Assembly: GCF_000069945.1 (NCBI RefSeq)
Contig: NC_010545.1
Location: 2,305,220 to 2,369,219 of the forward strand
Reading direction: 5' to 3'
DNA: 64,000 bases
Source: Corynebacterium urealyticum DSM 7109
GTDB lineage: Bacteria > Actinomycetota > Actinomycetes > Mycobacteriales > Mycobacteriaceae
The notes under the pieces were generated by a model, which searched no databases, was not told the origin of the DNA, and saw only the letters and a list, made by a program, of their open reading frames with translations. Positions within the stretch are counted from its first letter, which is position 1, and each line of letters begins with the position of its first letter. The position numbers were made by a program, and so were the translations under genes. Positions 44,467 through 54,804 of this stretch are shown here, piece by piece.

Positions 44467-45288
44467 ATGAACACGAACGACAGCGCCACCACGAGCAGCG
44501 GTTCGCCCCGCAGCACGCGCCGCCGTTCGCAGCACGACGAACAGCCGCAGCGCGAAAACCAGCGCCGCCCAAAAAACGCCAAGAACGCGAAGAACAACCG
44601 CAAGGGCAAGGGCCGCGGCAACCAGCAAGGCCAGCAGGGCGACAACAGCCGCAACAGCAACCGGAACAACCGCAGCTCGAACCGCAGCAACCGCTCTAGC
44701 TCCAACCGCAACCACCCGAAGCGCACCGGCACCCGGCGCGCCAAGCAGGGCAAGCAGGGCCGCACCCACCTGGAGCACTCCGACCTGCCGCTCTCGGTGG
44801 AAACCTCCGCCGGCGGCCTCGTCCTCACCGGACTGGCCGAAGCCGTGCGCCCCAACGGCAGCGTGGACATGTCCAAGATCTACGCCGCCCTCATCGGCCG
44901 CGTCGACCGCCGCGGACGCCTCCTGTGGTCCATGCCCAAAGGCCACGTCGAAGAACACGAATCCCACCACAGCACCGCCGAACGCGAAGTGTGGGAGGAA
45001 ACCGGCATCGCCGGAACCGTCATCGACGAGCTCGGCACCATCGACTACTGGTTCGTCTCCGAAGGCACCCGCATCCACAAGACCGTCCACCACCACCTGC
45101 TGCGCTACGTGGACGGCGAGTTCAACGACGAAGACCCCGAGGTCACCGAAGTCACCTGGGTTCCCGTGAACAACCTGGTCGAACGCCTCGCCTACGCCGA
45201 CGAGCGCCGCCTGGCCCGCCGCGCCCTCGACACGCTGCCGAAGCACGCCCGCGCGGAAGCGGAAGCAGGCCGCGCCACCCCGCGTTAG
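44467..45288 (+). CDS. NUDIX hydrolase with long basic N-terminus (MutT4-like position)
   Basis: A 273-aa protein. The first ~100 residues are a disordered basic stretch of R, K, N, Q and S (e.g. [10 protein letters not shown]). The Nudix fold then starts at [11 protein letters not shown], with the box [23 protein letters not shown]. It corresponds to Rv3908 (mutT4) by position. The basic tail may bind RNA or ribosomes. The next gene begins 10 bases after its stop, so it heads an operon. Confidence 0.9.
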   Translation: MNTNDSATTSSGSPRSTRRRSQHDEQPQRENQRRPKNAKNAKNNRKGKGRGNQQGQQGDNSRNSNRNNRSSNRSNRSSSNRNHPKRTGTRRAKQGKQGRTHLEHSDLPLSVETSAGGLVLTGLAEAVRPNGSVDMSKIYAALIGRVDRRGRLLWSMPKGHVEEHESHHSTAEREVWEETGIAGTVIDELGTIDYWFVSEGTRIHKTVHHHLLRYVDGEFNDEDPEVTEVTWVPVNNLVERLAYADERRLARRALDTLPKHARAEAEAGRATPR

Positions 45289-45297
45289 GAGGGCTGC

Positions 45298-48177
45298 ATG
45301 GCTGCCAAAATCCGCCCCGCCACCGCCCTCGCGCTCGGCTCCCTCCTCTGCGCCGGGTGGGTCACCGCCGTACCCGGCCCGTTCGCTGGCTCCGCGCTGC
45401 CTGCCGCAAACGCACTGCCCGCTGCCTCCGCACTGCCTGCCGCGGGCGCCCAAACCCCCGAGCACACCACCACCTTCCACCACGCGGAGGCCACGGACTG
45501 GGCCAACCCGAACGCCCGCTCCACCGACCCCAATCGGGGCATTAACCTGCAGGTTCGCAACATCAGCCCGCGCTTCCTCAACCCAGCGGACACCGACCCG
45601 CAGACCTACACCCTGCGCATCCGCAACACCAGCCCCGGCACCATCCGGGGCCTCACCCTGAGCCTCAAAACCGCGCCCGCCGCCGGCAGCCCCGCCCAGG
45701 TGCGCACCTCCCTGCTCTCCAACAGCGGCGAATACCCGCACAGCTCCCCGGCCCGCCCGCTGCAACGCAGCAACGGCAGTCAGGTCTCCCTGGGGCCGGG
45801 CGAAACCGCCGACGTGGACGTCCGCCTCGTCCGCGACCCTTCCTTTCAGGACGACGCCACCCCCCACCCCGAGACCCCCACCGGCGAAACGGCGGGCCCA
45901 GCTGGGGCCTTGGCACCGATGAGCTTCGGGCTGCCGGATGCCGCGCAGGCCGGAACCTACCCGCTGATGTTCACCCTCGGCGGCACGCCCGGGGCCGCTG
46001 ATGGTGCCGATGGTGGGGGAGAGGCCGCTGGGGAACAGGCAGCGCAGGGGGCGGAACTGCTCGCGGTGACCCGCGCGACGGCCGTCGTCACCCCGGAAGA
46101 AGATAAGGAAGAAGGGGAGGGCAGTGGCACCTCCGGCACCCCGCTGACCTTCCTGTGGCCCATCGGTGGCGAAACGCACGCCACACCCGGCGCGGTCGGG
46201 GACGCCCCCGAGCCCGCCGAGCTCTACCTCAACGAGGACTCCCTCGGTGAGCAACTGAAAGAAGGCGGGCGGCTACGCACCCTCCTCGACAGCTACCGCA
46301 CCGCACTGGACGGCCCACAGGGCACCAAGATCCGCGAAGCCAGCTGCCTGGCGATCGACCCCGACCTCCTGCAGACCGTGGAGCGCATGGCCGGCGGCTA
46401 CCGCGTGGGCGGGCGTGTCCCAAAGCCCGTCGAGGAGCGCAAGCGGCTCCGCGACTCCTGGGGAGACATCTTCAACACCAAGGACCGCTCCGAACCCGGC
46501 GCCCACGATAAGGCCGCCGCTACCTGGCTCAGCGACCTGCGCGACACCACCAAGGAGAGCTGCACCGTCGCGCTGCCCTACGGCGGGGCGGACATCAACA
46601 CCACCGCCCAGGCGACCGGTCCCACCAACCCGGAGGCCGCGGCAGGACAGGCCAATGGCGCCGCTGCCAGCGGAGATGCGGCCGGTGGTGCCGCTGGAGC
46701 AGATACCGGCGTGGCCGAGGAATCCACCAGCGCGGCCTGGCTCAGCATGCACGCCCTCGGCCGGGGTGCCGCCACCATCCACGAGATCCTCGGCACCACC
46801 CCGGTGGCCAATATCGCCATCCCCAGCAGCGGCTACCTCACTCCCGAAGCCCTGCCGTACCTCGCCGCCGCGAAGGTGGACCCCGCCTCGGAGGGGGCCG
46901 ACCCGTCCCGCCGCTTCGAGAACACCCTCAAGGGCCAGGCGCTCCTGCCCACCCTTGACCCCAAGGTGCCAGTCACCGCGCTCGTCGCGAATAACACCGT
47001 GCTCACCCAGCAGCCCGCCCAGACCCCCGAGACCTCGGGGGAGGAGGGGCAGGACAGCGAATCACAGGACCCAGCTACCCAGCAGGCTGACCAGCAGTGG
47101 AACGACCGCCTGCTGAAGCTCAACGATGCCGGCAGCCTCCGCGCGCTGCGCTACTCCGGCGACCTCGGCACCGTCCTCGCCGCCACCGGCGCCCGTCCCG
47201 ACACCACGGGCTACTCCAACCCCCAGGCCCGCTTCGACGCCAACGCGGACTCCGAGGCCACCCGCATGTCCACCGCCCTGGCCGTGCTCCAGCAGGAACT
47301 CGCCAGCCCCGAGCCGATCCTCGCCGTCCCGCCGGGCCAGTGGGAGGTCAACGGGCAGGACGCCACCGCCCTCCTGGACTACATCGAGCAGGCCTTTGCC
47401 ACCGGGCACGCCACCCCGGTCTCCCTGGCCGACGCGCTGCGCCCCCGCGGCCTGAAGAACTCCGAGCTGGCTCTCGGGGAGGTCACCCAGCCCTTCACGG
47501 ACCCCGGGAAACCCACCGAGGCACTCGCGCCACAGCTGGCGACCCTGGCCGACCGCATCCGCAGCCTCACCCTGATGATGTCCAACTCCCGGCAGATCGC
47601 CCTGACCCGCGAACAGTTCACCCGCCCGATCCTCGCCGATCTGGCGCGAGCCACCAGCAACTACGGCACCCGCAACCCCGCCGAGCAGGACGGGGCCAGC
47701 CAGCGCGCCGCCGCGCGCGTCGCCGGTGCGGCAGAGACCGCGGACACCCTGCGCAACTCGGTGACCCTGCTGCCACCCGGCAACGTCTTCACCCGAACCT
47801 CCGAAGCCGCGCCACTGATCGTCGCCGCCCAAAACGGCCTACCGCTGCCCGTGCCGGCGAAGATCCGCTACCGCGACACCCTCGACGAGCACGCCGGGCA
47901 CCCCGCCACCATCCTGGAATCCGAGTCGCAGATGATCCCGGCGCGTGGTTCCCTCACCGTGTCGATCGACCTCGGTGCCGCAAACCGCCGCAGCGACCTC
48001 GACCTGTGGCTCGCCAGCCCCAAAAACAAGCGAATCAGCGACTCCGTGCAAGTCAGCGTGCACTCCAGCCCCAATATCCCGCTGGATAAGATGATCCTCC
48101 TGCTCACCATCATCGCTGGCGCGGGCATCGGCGGGAAGCTCCTCCTGGACCGTCGGCGCCGCCGCCGCAGCCGCTAG
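45298..48177 (+). CDS. Large secreted, membrane-anchored DUF6049 protein
   Basis: A 959-aa exported protein. Signal peptide in residues 1-30 followed by an Ala/Pro-rich stretch with a repeated A-L-P-A-A (S-A-L-P-A-A-N-A-L-P-A-A-S). The body contains an immunoglobulin-like N-terminal region (Q-V-R-N-I-S-P-R-F) and a DUF6049-type core. A C-terminal membrane helix (MILLLTIIAGAGIGGKLLL) and a poly-Arg end come last. It corresponds to Rv3909, between mutT4 and murJ. Probably works with MurJ at the cell wall. GGAGGGCTGC precedes the ATG. Several internal acidic and Gln-rich insertions. Confidence 0.85.
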   Translation: MAAKIRPATALALGSLLCAGWVTAVPGPFAGSALPAANALPAASALPAAGAQTPEHTTTFHHAEATDWANPNARSTDPNRGINLQVRNISPRFLNPADTDPQTYTLRIRNTSPGTIRGLTLSLKTAPAAGSPAQVRTSLLSNSGEYPHSSPARPLQRSNGSQVSLGPGETADVDVRLVRDPSFQDDATPHPETPTGETAGPAGALAPMSFGLPDAAQAGTYPLMFTLGGTPGAADGADGGGEAAGEQAAQGAELLAVTRATAVVTPEEDKEEGEGSGTSGTPLTFLWPIGGETHATPGAVGDAPEPAELYLNEDSLGEQLKEGGRLRTLLDSYRTALDGPQGTKIREASCLAIDPDLLQTVERMAGGYRVGGRVPKPVEERKRLRDSWGDIFNTKDRSEPGAHDKAAATWLSDLRDTTKESCTVALPYGGADINTTAQATGPTNPEAAAGQANGAAASGDAAGGAAGADTGVAEESTSAAWLSMHALGRGAATIHEILGTTPVANIAIPSSGYLTPEALPYLAAAKVDPASEGADPSRRFENTLKGQALLPTLDPKVPVTALVANNTVLTQQPAQTPETSGEEGQDSESQDPATQQADQQWNDRLLKLNDAGSLRALRYSGDLGTVLAATGARPDTTGYSNPQARFDANADSEATRMSTALAVLQQELASPEPILAVPPGQWEVNGQDATALLDYIEQAFATGHATPVSLADALRPRGLKNSELALGEVTQPFTDPGKPTEALAPQLATLADRIRSLTLMMSNSRQIALTREQFTRPILADLARATSNYGTRNPAEQDGASQRAAARVAGAAETADTLRNSVTLLPPGNVFTRTSEAAPLIVAAQNGLPLPVPAKIRYRDTLDEHAGHPATILESESQMIPARGSLTVSIDLGAANRRSDLDLWLASPKNKRISDSVQVSVHSSPNIPLDKMILLLTIIAGAGIGGKLLLDRRRRRRSR

Positions 48178-48264
48178 GCCCGCCGCCGAAAACACCGTGT
48201 AAAACCCGTCACAGGCAGCGAAAACCCGCCCCGGGAGCGCGTTTCTAGTTAGGAAACGCACCCA

Positions 48265-51200
48265 ATGTGGACGATGATGGATTCTGTGACTAACCCAGAC
48301 GTTCCCGAGGATTCCGCTGACAGCGCAGGCCACGGCAGCACGCCACCGACCAAGCCACCCGCAGGCCAGCGCGGCCGCTTCATCGAAGCCCGCCCGCCCG
48401 CGCTGGCCCCCCAGGCGCGCGAAGAAGCCAATACTCCGGAAACAACGGACGACTACTCCTCACTGAGCGTCGCCCCCTCCCAGCACGGTCAGGAACCCGA
48501 AAACACCACGCCCGAGGCCCCAGCCGCCCCGGCTGTGGACTTCCGCCGGCCCGCCTCGGAGATCCACCTGGGCAACGAGCGGCACGCCTATGACCAATAC
48601 GAGTTCGGCCTCGCCGGGGAGCTCGGGCACTCCGCCGACCCCGGGGCAGACCCCGCGGGCCGCCAGTACCGCGCCAGCTCCCAACCGGCCCGCACCTCCG
48701 CCCGAGCGCTCGCTGGCGCCGGGGTCGGAGCTGCCGCCTCCCGCGGCGCAGCATCCCGCGCCGCCGCATCCGCCGGAACGGCAGGCACCAACGCCCCCGA
48801 ACACACCGCGACCCCCGCAGTCACCGCAACCACCGGCGGCGGCGACGTCCCACCGGAGGAAGACACCCCCACGGACCGCACCGCCGCAGCCGCGGCGGAA
48901 CAGGACAAGCAGAACGAACAACCCTCGGACGCCGACGTCGTCCGCACCGGCGGCTCCATGGCCATCGCGACCCTCCTGTCGCGCATCACCGGCTTCCTGC
49001 GCACCGTCCTCATCGGCTCCGCGCTCGGCGCCGCCGTCGCCTCCGCGTTCAACACGGCGAACACCCTGCCGAACCTCATCACGGAGCTCGTCCTCGGCGC
49101 GGTGCTGACCTCCCTGGTCGTCCCCGTGCTCGTCCGCGCCGAGAAGGAAGACCCCGACCGCGGCGAAGCCTTCATCCGAAGACTGCTGACGATGACGTTC
49201 AGCATCACCGTCATCATCACCCTCCTCGCCGTCGGCGCGGCACCCTGGCTGATCAGACTCACACTCGACCAAGACGGCCAGGTCAACGTCCAAATGGCGA
49301 CAATGTTCGCCTACCTGGTGCTCCCGCAGATCTTCTTCTACGCCATGTTCGCCGTGTTCATGGCCGTGCTGAACACCAAGGGAGTATTCAAACCCGGCGC
49401 GTGGGCGCCCGTGGTCAACAACCTCGTGACCATCACCGTCCTCGGCGGCTACCTACTGCTCCCCGAGGACACGAAGCTCCAGCCCACCGACCACGTCACC
49501 ATCAGCGACCCGCACGTGCTGCTGCTGGGGCTCGGAACCACCCTCGGCGTGGTCTTCCAAGCGCTCATCATGGTGCCCTACCTCCGCAAGGCGGGCATCA
49601 ACCTGCGGCCCCTGTGGGGCGTGGACGAGCGCCTGAAGAACTTCGCCGGCATGGGCGTGGCCATCGTGCTCTACGTGGCCATCTCCCAGGTCGGTTGGGC
49701 CGTCAATAACCAGATCGCCTCCAGCGCGTCCGGGGACGCCCCGACGATCTACATGAACGCCTGGCAGCTGCTGCAGATGCCCTACGGCGTCATCGGCGTG
49801 ACCCTGCTAACCGCCGTCATGCCGCGCCTGTCCCGCAACGCCGCCGACGGCGACGATAAGGCCGTGGTCCGGGACCTCACCGTCGCCAGCCGCCTGACCA
49901 TGTTCGCGATGATCCCCATCATCGTGTTCATGACCGCATTCGGCGGGATCATCGGACCGGCACTGTTCGCCTACCGCTCCTTCTCCATGGAAACCGCGAG
50001 CGTGCTGGGATGGACCGTTTCCTTTTCCGCCTTCACGCTCATCCCGTACTCCCTGGTGCTGCTGCACCTGCGCGTGTTCTACGCCCGCGAGGAGGTCTGG
50101 ACCCCGACCTTCATCATCGCCGGCATCACGATCACCAAGATCGCGCTGGTCTCCATCGCGCCATTCATCGCCACCGAGCCGCGACTCGTCGTGGTGTTGC
50201 TGGGTGCGGCCAACGGCTTCGGCTTCGTCACCGGCGCGATCATCGGCGTGCTGCTGCTGCGCCGTTCCCTGGGCAACCTCAACTCCGGCGAGGTGATGCG
50301 CACCAGCATCTGGGCCTTCGGCGCCTCCCTCGTCGGCGCGCTCGTCGCCTGGCTGGTGGACCTGGCTCTCACCAACACGATCATCACCCCCGGCCAGAAC
50401 CCGGGCTTCCTGATTCGCCTGCTGATCACCGGCCCGGTGTTCCTCATCGCCACCGGCGTGGTCATGGCGCGCTCCAAGCTGCCCGAGGTGCTCACCGTCG
50501 GCTCCGCGCTCTCCCGCGTCCCTGGTATCGGCCGCTTCTTTTCCGGACGTCAAGCCGAGGAGGAACTGGGCTCCGCCGCAGAGCGCATGGTTCCCGCCCC
50601 GCTGGGCCCCGCAGAGGCCGCCCGCGAGGCTGCCGTGGCCAACTCCCTGTTGCCGCCCCTGCCGCCACTGTCCGCAGGGCGCGTGCGCGGCCCACGCCTG
50701 GTGCCCGGCGCGCCGATCCTGGACGGGCGCTACCGCCTGCTCGCCGACCACGGTGGCTCCACTGCCGCCCGGTTCTGGCAGGCCCGGCGCACCGCCACCG
50801 GGGAGCTGGTTGGGCTCACCATCCTCGACCCGCTGGCAGCGGTGCGCCAGGGCAAGCGCCCCGGCGAGTACGTGCCGAACCAGTCCCGACTGGTGATGCA
50901 GATCAAGCAGGAAATGTCGCAGAAATCACGGGCCATGATGGAGGCCCAGGAGGCCGCCCTCGCACACGCCCTTGAGAACGCCGACGACGGCGCCGAGGGC
51001 GAGGAGGCGAACCCGCTGGCCGGACTCACGCAGATCCAGCAGGTCATCGACAGCCCCGGCAGCGTGGTCGTGGTGTCCGACTGGACCGACGGCTCCGCAC
51101 TCTCCGCAGTCGCGGACTCCAGCCCGGACCCGCTGGCCGTCGGCTTCGCCGTCGCCGACCTCGCCGAGGCCGCCGCGGAGATGCACGACCATGGCCTGGC

Positions 51201-52746
51201 CCTCGGCGTGGACCACCGCGACCGCATCCGCATCAGCACCGCCGGGGGTGCTGTCCTCGCCTTCCCCGGCTACCTGCCGAATAACTCCTCCGCGCAGGAC
51301 ATGCAGGGCATCGCCGCCGTCCTCGAGCTCCTGCTGGCCAACGTGCCGGTCTCGGAGATCCCGAAGGAACTCCTCGCCGAGTCGCTGGCCGCCAGCAACC
51401 TCAGCGCCGAGCAGCGCGCCGCCGTCATCAGCGGCGGGGCGGCCAACCCGGCGGCCGCACGTAGCGAGGACACCGACAAGGACGCAGACGCAGACGCAGA
51501 CCGCAACGAAGGCGACCACCGCGACGAGGGCGACGTCCCACCGAATCCGGCGGACCGCGACCCCCGCGAACTGGCGACCAGGCTGCGCTACCTCACCTCC
51601 GGGGAGCTGGCCATCAACCCGGACGAAGCGCCGACCCCGCAGGTCCAGAAGACCGGCTTCGGTGTGCGCCAGGCGCGCCTGCAGCACGTCGCCGTCATCG
51701 GCGGCATCGCCATCGGCTCCGCCCTGCTCATCGCCGCGCTCGTCGCCAGCCTGCTCAGCGTGGTCGGCGGGGGACGGGAGGACTCGCCGCTATCCACGGA
51801 CTCCATCCGCTCCGGCGCGGAGGGCATCATCAAGCGCGAGCCGACGATCGTGCCGATCCGCAACGTCCGCGAATGGATGCCCGCCGGCGCGAAGGGCACC
51901 CTCGACGCGCCTGAGGACGTCCAGCTGGTCACCGACGGGCGCGCGGCGACGAAGTGGCAGTCCGACTCCTACCTCAGCCCGCTGGGGCGCACCCCGGAGG
52001 CCACGAAGGAGGGCATCGGACTGCTCGTGGACCTGCCGACTGGCACCCGGATCCACGCACTGCAGCTGGAGGGGCTCGCCCCCGGCATGAAGGTCGAGCT
52101 GCGCCGCGTCGACGAGGCCACCGCGCCGACCGACCCGGCGGCACCACACGGGGCGGCCGTCCCGAACAAGGAGGGCGCCAAGGCCTCCGCCCAACCGACC
52201 GCCTCGGAGGAGCCGAGCGCTTCGGAGACCACGCCGGAGGGTGAGGCGACAGCCACCACGACCAGCGGAAACCAGTCCGCCAACCTGCGCAAGGTCCCGC
52301 TCACCCTGGACGAGACCACCTCCCTGGGCACCGTGACCGCCACCGAGTCCACGATGAACGTGGAATTCCACGGCGAGGACGGGCAGGACGTCCTCGTGGG
52401 CCAGGGTGCGAACCAGAAGCTGCTGAAGGCCCTGGCGGAGGCCAAGGCCAAGGAGGCGGCGAAGGCTGGCGGCGCTGATGAGGCTTCGGAGGGGGCCGAG
52501 TCTGAGGAGGAGCGCGCCGAGGACGCCGAGAAGAAGGAGCAGGGCACCAAGCCGATGAAGCAGCTGCTGATCTGGATCACCCAGCTGCCGGAGGCCGACG
52601 GCCGCGCCACCCTCGGCGAACTGCGCGTCATGGGCACCTGGCAGGGCCAGAACCGCGTGGACGAGACCAGCACCGCGCCGAGCAGTCCGACACCGAGCAG
52701 TTCGGCACGGGGGAGCGCACGCGCTTATCCACAAGAGCGGAGCTAA
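48265..52746 (+). CDS. murJ: Lipid II flippase MurJ fused to pseudokinase and C-terminal domain
   Basis: A 1493-aa protein. Residues 1-225 are a disordered Pro/Ala/Thr-rich N-terminus. The MurJ/MviN membrane core (residues ~230-770, about 14 helices) starts G-G-S-M-A-I-A-T-L-L-S-R-I-T-G-F-L-R-T. A pseudokinase (residues ~820-1130; G-R-Y-R-L-L-A-D-H-G-G-S-T) follows, with no intact kinase motifs. A single helix near residue 1160 leads to an extracellular discoidin-like domain. Mycobacterial Rv3910 (FhaA partner) has the same plan; this one is about 300 residues longer. Start may be ATG 48265 or GTG 48286. Confidence 0.9.
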   Translation: MWTMMDSVTNPDVPEDSADSAGHGSTPPTKPPAGQRGRFIEARPPALAPQAREEANTPETTDDYSSLSVAPSQHGQEPENTTPEAPAAPAVDFRRPASEIHLGNERHAYDQYEFGLAGELGHSADPGADPAGRQYRASSQPARTSARALAGAGVGAAASRGAASRAAASAGTAGTNAPEHTATPAVTATTGGGDVPPEEDTPTDRTAAAAAEQDKQNEQPSDADVVRTGGSMAIATLLSRITGFLRTVLIGSALGAAVASAFNTANTLPNLITELVLGAVLTSLVVPVLVRAEKEDPDRGEAFIRRLLTMTFSITVIITLLAVGAAPWLIRLTLDQDGQVNVQMATMFAYLVLPQIFFYAMFAVFMAVLNTKGVFKPGAWAPVVNNLVTITVLGGYLLLPEDTKLQPTDHVTISDPHVLLLGLGTTLGVVFQALIMVPYLRKAGINLRPLWGVDERLKNFAGMGVAIVLYVAISQVGWAVNNQIASSASGDAPTIYMNAWQLLQMPYGVIGVTLLTAVMPRLSRNAADGDDKAVVRDLTVASRLTMFAMIPIIVFMTAFGGIIGPALFAYRSFSMETASVLGWTVSFSAFTLIPYSLVLLHLRVFYAREEVWTPTFIIAGITITKIALVSIAPFIATEPRLVVVLLGAANGFGFVTGAIIGVLLLRRSLGNLNSGEVMRTSIWAFGASLVGALVAWLVDLALTNTIITPGQNPGFLIRLLITGPVFLIATGVVMARSKLPEVLTVGSALSRVPGIGRFFSGRQAEEELGSAAERMVPAPLGPAEAAREAAVANSLLPPLPPLSAGRVRGPRLVPGAPILDGRYRLLADHGGSTAARFWQARRTATGELVGLTILDPLAAVRQGKRPGEYVPNQSRLVMQIKQEMSQKSRAMMEAQEAALAHALENADDGAEGEEANPLAGLTQIQQVIDSPGSVVVVSDWTDGSALSAVADSSPDPLAVGFAVADLAEAAAEMHDHGLALGVDHRDRIRISTAGGAVLAFPGYLPNNSSAQDMQGIAAVLELLLANVPVSEIPKELLAESLAASNLSAEQRAAVISGGAANPAAARSEDTDKDADADADRNEGDHRDEGDVPPNPADRDPRELATRLRYLTSGELAINPDEAPTPQVQKTGFGVRQARLQHVAVIGGIAIGSALLIAALVASLLSVVGGGREDSPLSTDSIRSGAEGIIKREPTIVPIRNVREWMPAGAKGTLDAPEDVQLVTDGRAATKWQSDSYLSPLGRTPEATKEGIGLLVDLPTGTRIHALQLEGLAPGMKVELRRVDEATAPTDPAAPHGAAVPNKEGAKASAQPTASEEPSASETTPEGEATATTTSGNQSANLRKVPLTLDETTSLGTVTATESTMNVEFHGEDGQDVLVGQGANQKLLKALAEAKAKEAAKAGGADEASEGAESEEERAEDAEKKEQGTKPMKQLLIWITQLPEADGRATLGELRVMGTWQGQNRVDETSTAPSSPTPSSSARGSARAYPQERS
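52725..52733 (+). promoter_or_regulatory. Perfect DnaA box at the murJ 3' end
   Basis: TTATCCACA, within the last codons of murJ, with a weaker CTGTCCACA at 52757-52765. Isolated; may be chance. Confidence 0.35.
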
Positions 52747-52770
52747 CCCCGCCGAGCTGTCCACAGCTTT

Positions 52771-52812
52771 GAGCGCCCCGGCGCCATCGACATCACGATG
52801 GCCGGGGCGCTC
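52771..52812 (+). terminator. Terminator of murJ
   Basis: A near-perfect long stem (GAGCGCCCCGGC...GCCGGGGCGCTC with inner CATCG/CGATG), 25 bases after the murJ stop, followed by ATT. Confidence 0.75.
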
Positions 52813-52863
52813 ATTAGTGTCTAAGCCACGATCCAGGCTCACCAGGGGGAAAGGGGAGGGGCC

Positions 52864-53526
52864 ATGACGGCACCAGTCACCGACACACAGCACACCACCG
52901 CGCCGGATAGGGCGGCAGCCACCACGTGGGGCAGCGCGCCAAGCAACACGGGGGACGCGCCCCACACCAGCGCGCACCGCACCGACCAGGAGCTGCTCGC
53001 CGAGCACATCGCCGGCGACCCGCTCGCACTCCACACACTGCTGGCCCGCCACGAGGTCCGCATGCACTGGGCAGAACGCGCCGCCGGCGTCCCGGAGAGC
53101 GAACTGGCGGACGTCCACCAGGAAGCCGTCCTGAAAATCCACCGCCGCGCCGCCACCTTCCGCAACCGCTCCAGCGTCGTGACCTGGATGGTGACCATCG
53201 CGCACCGCACCGCCCTGAACTTCGTGACCGCCCAGCACCGGCGCGGGCACCGCCACCGCGAGGACATCAGTGACTGTGAACGCGACCTGCCGAGCTCGCA
53301 CGCCACACCGAACCAGGAGCTCAGCGTTGACCTGCACAACGCGTTGGCCAGCATCCCGGTCCTGTTCCGGCAGACCGTCGTGCTGCGCGGGATGCTCGGC
53401 TACTCCATCTCCGAGATCTCCGCGATGCTCGATGTCGCGCCCGGCACCGTGAAATCCCGCTACTCGCGCGGGCGACGCTTGCTGCAGGACCACCTCGTGC
53501 TTGCCGACTATGCCGACCACCCCTGA
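52864..53526 (+). CDS. sigM: ECF RNA polymerase sigma factor SigM
   Basis: A 220-aa ECF sigma factor. After a ~45-residue Ala/Thr-rich N-terminus comes region 2 (D-Q-E-L-L-A-E-H-I-A-G-D-P-L-A-L-H-T-L-L-A-R-H) with its -10-binding part (D-V-H-Q-E-A-V-L-K-I-H). The region 4 helix-turn-helix follows (G-Y-S-I-S-E-I-S-A-M-L-D-V-A-P-G-T-V-K-S-R). In C. glutamicum SigM controls disulfide-stress genes including trxB. No anti-sigma gene lies between it and trxB, unlike mycobacteria. AAAGGGGAGG precedes the ATG. Confidence 0.93.
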   Translation: MTAPVTDTQHTTAPDRAAATTWGSAPSNTGDAPHTSAHRTDQELLAEHIAGDPLALHTLLARHEVRMHWAERAAGVPESELADVHQEAVLKIHRRAATFRNRSSVVTWMVTIAHRTALNFVTAQHRRGHRHREDISDCERDLPSSHATPNQELSVDLHNALASIPVLFRQTVVLRGMLGYSISEISAMLDVAPGTVKSRYSRGRRLLQDHLVLADYADHP

Positions 53527-53530
53527 GCTG

Positions 53531-53556
53531 GGAATATATCCCGTGTCTACTGGGTT
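53531..53556 (+). promoter_or_regulatory. SigH/SigM-type promoter of trxB
   Basis: GGAAT (53531-53535), 18 bases, then GTT (53554-53556). This fits the GGAAT-N18/19-GTT class used by thiol-stress sigma factors. It lies 55 bases before the trxB start. A similar promoter precedes the thioredoxin gene at 1613. Confidence 0.6.
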
Positions 53557-53611
53557 AGATAAAGTGCGTTAAGAAAACGAAACCCACATCAAAGAACACG
53601 AGCGAGGTCAC

Positions 53612-54676
53612 ATGTCTCAGCCCTTCCTGCAGGCCAACGTCGGAATCGGCGTGAACAAGGCGGGCGACGCCGCGGCCGCGGCCACCCCAGCCGATACTCC
53701 CGATACCTCCGCCAGCTCGGGTGGCACCCACGACCCTGCGGAGAAGATCCACAACGTGATCATCGTGGGCTCCGGGCCAGCCGGCTACACCGCCGCGATC
53801 TACGCCGCCCGCGCCGAGCTCGAGCCGATCGTCTTCGAGGGCATGGACTTCGGCGGCCTGCTGATGCAGACCACCGAGGTGGAGAACTTCCCGGGCTTCG
53901 CCAAGGGCATCCAGGGCCCAGAGTTGATGGACGAAATGCGCAACCAGGCGGAGCGTTTCGGCGCCGACCTGCGCATGGAGGACGTCGAGAAGATGGACCT
54001 GACCGGCGAGATCAAGAAGGTCTGGGTAGACGGCGAGGAGTACCAGGCACGCGCCGTCATCCTCGCAACCGGTGCGGCACCGCGCTACCTGAACATCCCG
54101 GGCGAGCAGGAGATGATCGGCCGCGGCGTGTCCGCCTGCGCCACCTGCGATGGCTTCTTCTTCAAGGACCGCAAGATCGCCATCGTCGGCGGCGGCGACT
54201 CCGCGATGGAGGAGGCGGATTTCCTCACCAAGTTCGGCGAGACCGTGACCCTCATCCACCGCCGCGACGAGTTCCGCGCCTCCAAGATCATGCAGGAGCG
54301 CGCTCGCCAGAACCCGAAGATCGAGTTCTTGATGAACTCCAAGGTCACCGCCGTCCACGGTGAGAGCGCAGTGACCTCCCTGACCGTCGAGGACACCGTC
54401 ACCGGCGAAAGCCAGGAGATGGAATTCGACGCCCTCTTCGTCGCCATCGGCCACGACCCGCGCGTCAGCGTTTTCGAGGGGCAGGTGGAGCTGAAGGAGG
54501 ACGGCTACGTCAAGGTTGACGAGCCAAGCACCGCCACCAGCCTGCCGGGCGTGTTCGCCGCCGGCGACCTCGTGGACTCCCACTACCAGCAGGCCATCAC
54601 CGCAGCTGGCAGCGGCTGCCGCGCCGCCCTGGACGCGGAGCACTACCTGGCCGCACTGCCGGCCAACGAGAGCTAA
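53612..54676 (+). CDS. trxB: Thioredoxin reductase
   Basis: A 354-aa NADPH-dependent flavoenzyme that reduces thioredoxin. FAD motif [19 protein letters not shown] (about residue 47), redox active site CATCDGFFF (about residue 175), NADPH motif [10 protein letters not shown], and C-terminal FAD motif [10 protein letters not shown]. An N-terminal extension of ~45 residues (Ala/Thr-rich) is not part of the fold; an internal start is possible. Downstream of a SigH/SigM-type promoter and ahead of trxA. Confidence 0.96.
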   Translation: MSQPFLQANVGIGVNKAGDAAAAATPADTPDTSASSGGTHDPAEKIHNVIIVGSGPAGYTAAIYAARAELEPIVFEGMDFGGLLMQTTEVENFPGFAKGIQGPELMDEMRNQAERFGADLRMEDVEKMDLTGEIKKVWVDGEEYQARAVILATGAAPRYLNIPGEQEMIGRGVSACATCDGFFFKDRKIAIVGGGDSAMEEADFLTKFGETVTLIHRRDEFRASKIMQERARQNPKIEFLMNSKVTAVHGESAVTSLTVEDTVTGESQEMEFDALFVAIGHDPRVSVFEGQVELKEDGYVKVDEPSTATSLPGVFAAGDLVDSHYQQAITAAGSGCRAALDAEHYLAALPANES

Positions 54677-54804
54677 AACTCCACGCCACAGCACACTGCT
54701 GGCCTCCCGAGCTTTTCCGGGATTCACGGTATCCTGGGACAAGGAAAACCCCGGTGGACCACCCACCCCCAAGGACCACCCAACCCCGGAAAGGCAGGGC
54801 CCGC

